A stretch of 12,713 bases of DNA, taken from Deltaproteobacteria bacterium (GTDB lineage: Bacteria; Desulfobacterota; Dissulfuribacteria; Dissulfuribacterales; UBA3076). The notes below the pieces were generated by a model. The model worked only from the letters and a program-made list of their open reading frames with translations. It was not told the DNA's origin and did not search any database. Within the stretch, counting starts at the first letter, position 1, and every line of letters starts with the position of its first letter. The translations under genes and the position numbers were made by a program. The DNA lies in assembly GCA_013138705.1 (NCBI GenBank), contig WTCF01000149.1, positions 1-12,713 on the forward strand. The letters are read 5' to 3'. Shown one piece after another: positions 7,215 to 12,713 of this stretch.

Positions 7215-7244
7215 ATTTGCAACACTTTTTTCATAATACTCCCT

Positions 7245-7333
7245 GACTGTCAAGAGATGACGCCCCCGCGGGGTATTCCAAAGCCTGGGTCCCGGGGTTC
7301 GGATTTTTTTTTAAAGTCTAATGCTTGACAGTC
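7245..7333. repeat. 89-bp segment bounded by 10-bp inverted repeats
   Basis: GACTGTCAAG (7245-7254) and CTTGACAGTC (7324-7333) are exact inverted copies. Between them lie the palindrome CCCCGCGGGG (7264-7273), a CCTGGGTCCCGGGG stretch and a run of nine T (7304-7312). The right arm contains the TTGACA taken here as the nrdD -35 element. No target-site duplication is visible at the outer edges. The GC-rich part with the T-run could act as a rightward terminator. Its role is unknown. Confidence 0.5.
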
Positions 7334-7353
7334 CGATAAGACCACTATATCTT
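7325..7353 (+). promoter_or_regulatory. Candidate nrdD promoter
   Basis: A perfect TTGACA (7325-7330) is followed after 17 bases by TATCTT (7348-7353), four of six bases matching the -10 consensus. The -10 lies inside the first NrdR box, the position expected for repression. The predicted leader to the nrdD ATG is about 100 bases. Confidence 0.55.
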
Positions 7354-7388
7354 GTGATTTATGTTTGAACATCCTCAATATGTTGGAG
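7342..7388 (+). promoter_or_regulatory. Pair of NrdR boxes
   Basis: CCACTATATCTTGTGA (7342-7357) and CCTCAATATGTTGGAG (7373-7388) both fit the NrdR consensus, roughly acaCwATATaTwGwgt, each with the invariant C and G ten bases apart (7345/7354 and 7376/7385). The two cores are exactly 31 bp apart, about three helical turns, which is the usual arrangement for NrdR boxes. They sit beside and over the promoter of an nrd operon. NrdR is an ATP-cone zinc-finger repressor that acts when dATP is abundant; its gene is not in this window. Confidence 0.8.
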
Positions 7389-7462
7389 TTATGTAGTACA
7401 GAATGCGGAGTTCAGGAAAGACCTTTGTTAAGAATATCAATCCCTTTGAGAGGAAATAGACC

Positions 7463-9604
7463 ATGACAACTGTTGTTGAGCTTCCCCAACAGGCAGTCAG
7501 CATTACAGAGTATATCGGCCTAACCCGGATCCGAAAACGTGACCAGCGTCAGGTGCCGTTTGAGTCATCAAAGATTACCTCTGCCATACTGAAGGCGGGT
7601 AGAGCCACTGGTGAATTCAAAGAGGATACTGCCCGACGGCTCACAATCCGGGTCATAAGCCTTGCTCAGACGGTGTTTCTGGATACTGTGCCAACGGTTG
7701 AAGAAATTCAGGACATGGTGGAAGAGGTGCTGCTGGCCTCGCCGTTTAAGAGGACGGCAAAGGCATACATTCTATATCGAGATCGGCATGCGGGCATCCG
7801 GGAGATGGTCAAGAAGGCCGACCTTGACTTGATCGAGCGCTATCTGGAACGTCTGGACTGGAAGGTCCGGGAAAACAGCAACATGGCCTATTCTTTACAG
7901 GGACTTAACAACTATATCTCAAGCGAGGTCAGCAAGACTTACTGGCTCAACAAGATTTACACTCCGGAGGTTCGCGAAGCGCACGCATCCGCCGCAGTTC
8001 ATATCCACGACCTGGGCCTGTTATCAGTGTACTGCGTGGGGTGGGACCTTCAGGACCTGCTGCGCTTCGGTTTCAGGGGAGCACCCGGCAAGGCGGAAAG
8101 CAGCCCTGCACGACACTTCAGGACTGCGCTCGGGCAAATCATTAATTTCTTTTACACATTGCAGGGTGAGGCTGCCGGAGCACAGGCCTTTTCAAACTTT
8201 GACACTCTTCTGGCACCTTTCATCCGTTTTGACGGTCTTAAATACAAAGAGGTCAAGCAGGCACTGCAGGAATTTGTTTTTAACGTAAATGTGCCTACGC
8301 GGGTAGGTTTCCAGACTCCTTTTACCAACGTTACGTTAGACGTACAGCCGCCGGTCACGCTGGCCCAAGAAAATGTCATCATCGGAGGTGAACTACAAAA
8401 AGAGACCTATGCGGATTTTCAGCACGAAATGATCATGTTCAATCGCGCATTTCTTGAAGTGTTGGCAGAGGGCGATGCGAGAGACCGGGTCTTCACCTTC
8501 CCCATACCCACGTATAACATTGATCCGGACTTCGATTGGGAGGCACCGGGCCTGGAGAGGCTGTGGGAAGTCACAGCAAAATACGGCATTCCCTATTTTG
8601 CAAACTACGTGAATTCAGACATGTCGCCTGATGATGCCAGGTCCATGTGCTGCCGCCTGCGGCTGGACCTGCGTTCCCTTGAAAGGCGCGGCGGCGGGTT
8701 ATTCGGTGCCAATCCATTGACAGGGTCTATCGGCGTGGTGACAATTAACATGACGCGCCTTGGCTACCTGGCCACTGACGAAGACGATTTCTTCAGGTGT
8801 CTTGAACGGCTGATGGAGATTTCTCGGACAAGCCTTGAGACCAAGCGCAAGGTGCTGGAGAATTTTACAGACAAGAGCCTCTATCCCTATACGAAATTTT
8901 ATCTGCGCAATGTCAAGCAGAATCATGGCCAATATTGGTACAACCATTTTTCGACCATCGGTTTGACAGGCATGAACGAGGCCTGCCTCAATATGCTCGG
9001 CTGCGACATCGGTGCAACAGAAGGTGCAGCCTTTGCCATAAGGGTGCTTGATTTCATGCGGGAAAAACTCAGCCAGTTTCAGGAAGAGACCGGGTATTAT
9101 TATAACCTGGAGGCGACTCCTGCAGAGGGTGCTGCCTATCGTTTTGCAAAGCTGGACAAGGAGCGTTATCCTGATATCCGTAGCGCCAATGAGGGGGAAA
9201 ACGGCTCGAAACCTTTTTACACCAACTCAACACAACTGCCGGTCAACTATACTGAGGACATTTTCCAGGTGCTCGATCTGCAGGACGAGTTGCAGGCAAG
9301 ATACACCGGCGGTACAGTCCTGCATATCTTCCTCGGAGAAGCCGCAGCCGACCCGCAGGCCGTAAAGGCATTTGTTCGCAAGGTCTGCGAAAATTACCGT
9401 CTGCCTTATTTCACTGTTACGCCGACATTTTCAGTCTGCCCCACCCACGGCTACCTACGGGGTGAGCAACACTGCTGTCCGGAGTGTGGTGAGGAAACAG
9501 AAGTCTATTCCCGTGTCGTCGGGTACCTTCGGCCGGTCGGGCAGTGGAACGAGGGCAAGCAGGCTGAATTTGCATTGCGTAATTATTATCAGCTAGGGGA
9601 TTAA
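7463..9604 (+). CDS. nrdD: Anaerobic (class III) ribonucleoside-triphosphate reductase
   Basis: 713 residues, normal for NrdD. Residues about 21-110 form an ATP-cone (RIRKRDQRQVPFESSKITSA), which senses dATP/ATP for overall activity control. The ten-stranded barrel domain follows, with HIHDL (180-184) and a catalytic-loop cysteine pair at 396-397 in SMCCRLRLDL. The C-terminus has a zinc site formed by C659, H662, C672 and C675, then the glycyl-radical loop RVVGYLRPV with Gly687 as the radical site. The enzyme reduces ribonucleotides to deoxyribonucleotides for DNA synthesis without oxygen, and its radical is destroyed by O2. The ATG at 7463 has GAGAGGAA about nine bases upstream. The activase gene follows after two bases. 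Expression is predicted to be controlled by NrdR. Base composition is richer in GC than in the neighbouring transpeptidase and feo genes. Confidence 0.97.
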   Translation: MTTVVELPQQAVSITEYIGLTRIRKRDQRQVPFESSKITSAILKAGRATGEFKEDTARRLTIRVISLAQTVFLDTVPTVEEIQDMVEEVLLASPFKRTAKAYILYRDRHAGIREMVKKADLDLIERYLERLDWKVRENSNMAYSLQGLNNYISSEVSKTYWLNKIYTPEVREAHASAAVHIHDLGLLSVYCVGWDLQDLLRFGFRGAPGKAESSPARHFRTALGQIINFFYTLQGEAAGAQAFSNFDTLLAPFIRFDGLKYKEVKQALQEFVFNVNVPTRVGFQTPFTNVTLDVQPPVTLAQENVIIGGELQKETYADFQHEMIMFNRAFLEVLAEGDARDRVFTFPIPTYNIDPDFDWEAPGLERLWEVTAKYGIPYFANYVNSDMSPDDARSMCCRLRLDLRSLERRGGGLFGANPLTGSIGVVTINMTRLGYLATDEDDFFRCLERLMEISRTSLETKRKVLENFTDKSLYPYTKFYLRNVKQNHGQYWYNHFSTIGLTGMNEACLNMLGCDIGATEGAAFAIRVLDFMREKLSQFQEETGYYYNLEATPAEGAAYRFAKLDKERYPDIRSANEGENGSKPFYTNSTQLPVNYTEDIFQVLDLQDELQARYTGGTVLHIFLGEAAADPQAVKAFVRKVCENYRLPYFTVTPTFSVCPTHGYLRGEQHCCPECGEETEVYSRVVGYLRPVGQWNEGKQAEFALRNYYQLGD

Positions 9605-9606
9605 TC

Positions 9607-10278
9607 GTGCGAATCGGCGGCCTTAACTCATTCAGCCTCAGCGATTTTCCAGGCCATGTGGCAGCAGTGGTTTTCACGCAGGGCTGTAATTTCCGCTGTC
9701 CGTATTGCCACAACGGCTCTTTGATTCCCATGGACCCACCGACCGGCTTGTCAGGGCGGCAGACCGATGAGCTGATTCCGCTGGAGGAGGTCTTTTTGTT
9801 TCTGGAAAAGCGGCTCGGACAACTAAATGGTGTGGTCGTCAGTGGCGGGGAGCCAACGCTGCAGCCCGATCTTTCCGTGTTTTTTTATCGTGTCAGCTCG
9901 ATGGGTTACCAGATCAAATTAGATACAAACGGCAGTCGTCCGGAAGCTCTGGCCGAGTTGCTTATGGAAGGCCTAGTGGACTTCATCGCCATGGACATTA
10001 AGGCTCCGTTTGAGCTTTATGACCGCCTGACAGGTGTATGCGCACCTAAAGAGCAACTGGAAGAAAGCATAGCGCTGATTGCCCAGAGTGGTATTGACCA
10101 TGAGTTTCGAACAACAGTGGTGAAGCCGCTGTTATCTGAGGACGATTTGCAGGCAATCCAGGCGATGGTGCCGTACGGGTCAAGACATCGTCTTCAGGAG
10201 TTCCGGCCTGAGAACGCCCTTGACCCTGTGCTTCGGGCTGCTGTTGCGGTGAAAAATAATGTTTTGCAAGTGGCCTAA
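9607..10278 (+). CDS. nrdG: Class III ribonucleotide reductase activase, radical SAM
   Basis: 223 residues. The radical-SAM cluster motif CNFRCPYC places cysteines at 27, 31 and 34, binding a [4Fe-4S] cluster. VVVSGGEPTLQPDL contains the GGE motif that contacts S-adenosylmethionine. It belongs to the NrdG2-like group of anaerobic ribonucleotide reductase activators, which are longer than E. coli NrdG and resemble pyruvate-formate-lyase activases. It abstracts a hydrogen from the glycyl-radical residue of NrdD. The start is the GTG two bases after the nrdD stop, preceded by AGGGGA inside nrdD, so the pair is translationally linked. The gene ends seven bases before the end of the convergent transglycosylase gene; I see no clear terminator in that gap. 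Confidence 0.94.
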   Translation: MRIGGLNSFSLSDFPGHVAAVVFTQGCNFRCPYCHNGSLIPMDPPTGLSGRQTDELIPLEEVFLFLEKRLGQLNGVVVSGGEPTLQPDLSVFFYRVSSMGYQIKLDTNGSRPEALAELLMEGLVDFIAMDIKAPFELYDRLTGVCAPKEQLEESIALIAQSGIDHEFRTTVVKPLLSEDDLQAIQAMVPYGSRHRLQEFRPENALDPVLRAAVAVKNNVLQVA

Positions 10279-10285
10279 TAAGCTA

Positions 10286-11173
10286 TCATTCGTTTACACT
10301 GCCTGAAAGCTTTTCTGCTACATCAAGTACAGTCCTTGCGTATGGGCGGCTGTAGTTATACCTGAGGATGACTGCTTCCTGCTCCTTGCGGCTGAGATTG
10401 TCTTTCCATCCGTAGTTTTTTATGTAATTTGCCATACTGGCAAGTGCATCGGGTTTTGAGAACAGGTCTATTTTGCCGTCGTGGTCATGGTCGATTCCAA
10501 AGCGAAGGGCGTTTGAAGGCATGAACTGGCACAGCCCTATGGCCCCGAAGATTGAGCCCCTGATTTCCAGGGGGTCTATTTTGTTTTGCTCGGAATAGAT
10601 AAGAAGTGCCCTGAGTTCCTCATAGGCCCACTGGGATTTATCTTTGAGTTTCTTTTCCACGCGTTCTCTTTCGGTAGATTCAAGCAGTTCAGGGGGAAGC
10701 CAGGGTTTTACACGATCTATATCAGCTGCTGCCGCCATGCTCGCCAATATATTAAAGGCGCGATCAGGACCCAGGTAACGGCCAAGGTCTGTCTCCACAA
10801 GGAGGATCGCCACTTTTATTTCCTTGGGTACACCGTATTCACCTTCTATCCGGATTAGTAATTCTTTATTTGTATCCAAAAAAGCACTGGCCCTTGAGAG
10901 GCGTTCAGGCCTGAGGAACTTAGTGTAATCAAGTTTGCTCTCCTTGTGAGAAAGCTTGCGGGGCATGACCCTGGGATTAAATTGGACTTCGGGTCTGGTA
11001 AATATGCTGCGAATTGTCGCTTCGTCCTCTCCATCCTTTATTAAATGCTCTATAAGAGGTTCCCAGACAGAGGCATTTACAGCCTTGGAGGCAGGACACG
11101 AAACAGGACATATAAGAGAGGAAAGGACGAAGATAATAAGGAGAGCTATAGGAGACCTAACCCAGCCAGCCAT
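10286..11173 (-). CDS. MltB-like lytic murein transglycosylase
   Basis: 295 residues from the ATG at 11171-11173. A signal sequence (residues about 1-29, with hydrophobic core SPIALLIIFVLSSL) exports it. The cysteines near the cleavage region do not form a clear lipobox, so it is probably soluble periplasmic rather than a lipoprotein. The SLT_3/MltB catalytic motif VETDLGRYLG gives Glu127 as the catalytic acid, and a later DHDHDGKIDLF (228-238) matches the EF-hand-like calcium site of E. coli MltB. GAIGLCQFMPSNALRFG is the other conserved family stretch. It cleaves glycan strands to 1,6-anhydro-muropeptides. A reading from 11275 is possible, but the chosen ATG has AGGGAA upstream and gives a clean signal peptide. 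It overlaps the end of the M23 gene by 17 bases, so it is the second gene of that operon. Confidence 0.92.
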   Translation of the reverse strand: MAGWVRSPIALLIIFVLSSLICPVSCPASKAVNASVWEPLIEHLIKDGEDEATIRSIFTRPEVQFNPRVMPRKLSHKESKLDYTKFLRPERLSRASAFLDTNKELLIRIEGEYGVPKEIKVAILLVETDLGRYLGPDRAFNILASMAAAADIDRVKPWLPPELLESTERERVEKKLKDKSQWAYEELRALLIYSEQNKIDPLEIRGSIFGAIGLCQFMPSNALRFGIDHDHDGKIDLFSKPDALASMANYIKNYGWKDNLSRKEQEAVILRYNYSRPYARTVLDVAEKLSGSVNE

Positions 11174-12503
11174 CCGGACGTTCCCTAATTTTTCGTGTTT
11201 CAATCTGCAGGGTTTTGGGGGCTGAATTATTCTTGAGGAGCTGTCCCCATTCGCCTTGTTCTTCAATGTAGTCATCCAGCGCCTTGCCCGAGAGCCTGGA
11301 CTTGGGCTTGAATTTCATGTTGAAAGGATTTTTGAATACGCCGTTTTCCTTGATTCGATAGTCAAGATGCGGTCCGGTCGATAAACCACTTGACCCTACA
11401 TAACCTATTATTTGCTTTTGCTCGACTCGGATTCCCTTTTTTATCCCTTTGGCAAACCTGGAGAGGTGCCCGTAATAAGTCTTGTAACCTCCAGGGTGTT
11501 TTAAGATAACGGTCCTGCCAAAACCTTTTTGCCAGCCCACAAAACTGACCCTGCCATCTGCCGCAGCCATTATGCGTGTACCTATGGGGGCGGCGAGATC
11601 CACGCCAAGGTGAGGGCGATAGACCTTGAGGATCGGGTGTAGACGTCTCTTGGAGAATTTGGATGTCACTCTGTAGACAGGAAGAGGAGATCTCAAAAAA
11701 GAAGTCCCGACCTCCTGGCCGGTGGAATCGTAGTATTTTCCCCTGGTTTGACCTTCGGGCTTGTAATAGTAGGCGTCAAAGCCTTTGTAATGGTTTTTAT
11801 ACTGCGCTGCCACTATTCTGCCATAACCCACAAAACGATCGTCTTTGAAATATTCCTCAACGATTACGTCAAACCGGTCGCCGGACCTGGTTTCAGTATT
11901 AAAATCCAACCTGGATGCAAATATATCTGCAAAGGCTATGGTGAGCCTGCTGTTGGCCTCAATCTTTGAGAAGGTGGAAAACAGAGAACTGTCTATTATC
12001 CCTGATAGTTTTGTCAAACGGCATTCCAGCAAAACCGAGTCTCTGAATGCATGGAACTTACTTTTGCTATCCTCATTGGGCTCTAATGCATAGATTTCAA
12101 GCGGACCCCTTTCATAAGTACATCGAATGAGCCCTCCGCAATCGTCCAGTGAGACACAGAAAGAATCACCAGGCCTGCATTTTCTGAAATCAACGACCTG
12201 TGAAAGTCCTTCAATGACTTGAGATTCCAGAGCCCTATCCACCTTGTTTCTTTCCAGTGCGTGGGAAAAGGTCTCGCCGGGCCTGATAGTACCCTTGACT
12301 ATGACAGCCGGTTTTGTTTTCGTTGTGTAGTCGGCAAAGGCCTCAGTATCTTTGTTTCCGACCGAAACAGCCTGCTTTGACGTGAATGTATCCTGTACGG
12401 GCGAGGTTCCCCGGGATCTGTAATCGTATATCTGTAAACCGACTAACAGGATACATAAAAACACAGAAAAAAGGATAATGTTACGAAAAAAATTATTGTT
12501 CAC
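11157..12503 (-). CDS. Membrane-anchored M23 (LytM-type) peptidase
   Basis: 448 residues. An N-terminal signal anchor (about 8-25) precedes a region resembling the OapA/LysM-like N-terminal part of MepM/Csd3-type peptidases (GTIRPGETFSHAL), then the peptidase domain (about 285-395). The zinc-binding HLGVD gives His298 and Asp302, and YGHL places His346. The last motif reads GPHLD (H379, D381) where most M23 proteins have HxH, so the third zinc ligand appears to be Asp. M23 enzymes of this kind are D,D-endopeptidases that cut peptidoglycan cross-links; whether this variant is catalytic is not shown by sequence alone. The start is a GTG at 12501-12503 and has no clear ribosome-binding site. It heads a two-gene wall-hydrolase operon. 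Confidence 0.9.
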   Translation of the reverse strand: MNNNFFRNIILFSVFLCILLVGLQIYDYRSRGTSPVQDTFTSKQAVSVGNKDTEAFADYTTKTKPAVIVKGTIRPGETFSHALERNKVDRALESQVIEGLSQVVDFRKCRPGDSFCVSLDDCGGLIRCTYERGPLEIYALEPNEDSKSKFHAFRDSVLLECRLTKLSGIIDSSLFSTFSKIEANSRLTIAFADIFASRLDFNTETRSGDRFDVIVEEYFKDDRFVGYGRIVAAQYKNHYKGFDAYYYKPEGQTRGKYYDSTGQEVGTSFLRSPLPVYRVTSKFSKRRLHPILKVYRPHLGVDLAAPIGTRIMAAADGRVSFVGWQKGFGRTVILKHPGGYKTYYGHLSRFAKGIKKGIRVEQKQIIGYVGSSGLSTGPHLDYRIKENGVFKNPFNMKFKPKSRLSGKALDDYIEEQGEWGQLLKNNSAPKTLQIETRKIRERPDGWLG

Positions 12504-12518
12504 AAGTAACCGCTCATG

Positions 12519-12539
12519 GGTTCAGAGGTTCAGGGTTCA
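12519..12539. repeat. Three short GGTTCA repeats
   Basis: GGTTCA occurs at 12519, 12527 and 12534, spaced seven to eight bases apart, between the M23 start codon and copy 2 of the 121-bp repeat. It is low-complexity and lies where the M23 ribosome-binding site and leader would be. No role is evident. Confidence 0.4.
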
Positions 12540-12544
12540 TCTAA

Positions 12545-12665
12545 AACCCACCGAACTGTAAGCGTTTACAGGGTGCTGCAGATGCGAGGCGGAGGGTACG
12601 CAGACGTACTCCCTGTACTTCAAGTGCCCGACAACAAAGCAGATGCGGTGCCCTGTAAACGCTTA
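12545..12665. repeat. 121-bp repeat, copy 2, MITE/REP-like
   Basis: Same orientation and length as the copy at 2146-2266, with three single-base differences. The inner unit (12559-12665) has perfect 15-bp terminal inverted repeats, TAAGCGTTTACAGGG and CCCTGTAAACGCTTA. The 14 bases left of the inverted repeat are also identical in both copies, so the conserved unit extends past it on that side only. No coding capacity. It sits upstream of the M23 peptidase gene, so the promoter of that operon is either inside it, between it and the gene, or further upstream. Confidence 0.85.
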
Positions 12666-12713
12666 CGGGAAATTTAACAAGGTAAACTCTTAATCTGTGG
12701 TCGGTCTTTATCA

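Noticed and set aside
7209..7222. Sigma-54 promoter before the transpeptidase, suggested by TTGCA
   Set aside because: The required GG at -24 and GC at -12 with correct spacing are not present; a sigma-70 type pair fits better.
7197..7244. Leader peptide on the minus strand (ATG near 7235, MKKVLQICTKSG) with AGGGAG before it
   Set aside because: It lies largely upstream of the predicted transpeptidase transcript start, has only 12 codons and no attenuator-like codon run.
7143..7328. Plus-strand reading frame of 61 codons in the transpeptidase-nrdD gap
   Set aside because: It runs across both the transpeptidase promoter and the inverted repeat, has no ribosome-binding site and resembles no family.
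10276..10310. Bidirectional terminator between nrdG and the transglycosylase gene
   Set aside because: The seven-base gap and the adjacent coding ends show no GC-rich hairpin followed by a T-run.

Overview
The window looks like a piece of chromosome from an anaerobic Gram-negative bacterium. The support is an oxygen-sensitive class III ribonucleotide reductase (NrdD with its radical-SAM activator NrdG), a ferrous-iron Feo uptake system, and an MltB-type lytic transglycosylase. The mixture resembles sulfate-reducing and related Desulfobacterota, but that placement is inference from gene content and style, not from a marker gene.

Layout. Minus strand, 1-2092: the first 38 codons of a hydantoinase/oxoprolinase B subunit (running off the left edge) and the complete A subunit upstream of it. 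2093-2263: a short gap filled by a 121-bp repeat with terminal inverted repeats. Minus strand, 2264-5367: an iron operon of a Fur-like regulator fused to a C-terminal FeoA domain, a stand-alone FeoA and FeoB. 5368-5682: the upstream region of that operon, plus a hairpin and a partial duplication of the 3' end of the next gene. Minus strand, 5683-7107: a membrane-anchored penicillin-binding transpeptidase. 7108-7462: a divergent regulatory region carrying a promoter for each side, an inverted repeat and two NrdR boxes. Plus strand, 7463-10278: nrdD and nrdG. Minus strand, 10286-12503: an M23 peptidase and an MltB-like lytic transglycosylase overlapping it by 17 bases. 12504-12713: upstream DNA with the second copy of the 121-bp repeat.

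How the parts work together. The Feo block couples a ferrous-iron GTPase transporter (FeoB) and its small SH3-like partner (FeoA) to a putative iron sensor that carries its own FeoA domain. Nrd makes dNTPs without oxygen; two boxes exactly 31 bp apart beside a TTGACA promoter predict NrdR repression when dATP is high. The transpeptidase, M23 peptidase and transglycosylase are all cell-wall enzymes, but they lie in two separate transcription units.

Most noteworthy: the Fur-FeoA fusion beside feoAB; the paired NrdR boxes; the two nearly identical 121-bp repeats about 10.4 kb apart, one of which supplies the feoB stop codon; and an M23 peptidase with HxD in place of HxH. I did not find a clearly new multi-gene system such as a defence island, mobile element with transposase, or CRISPR array.
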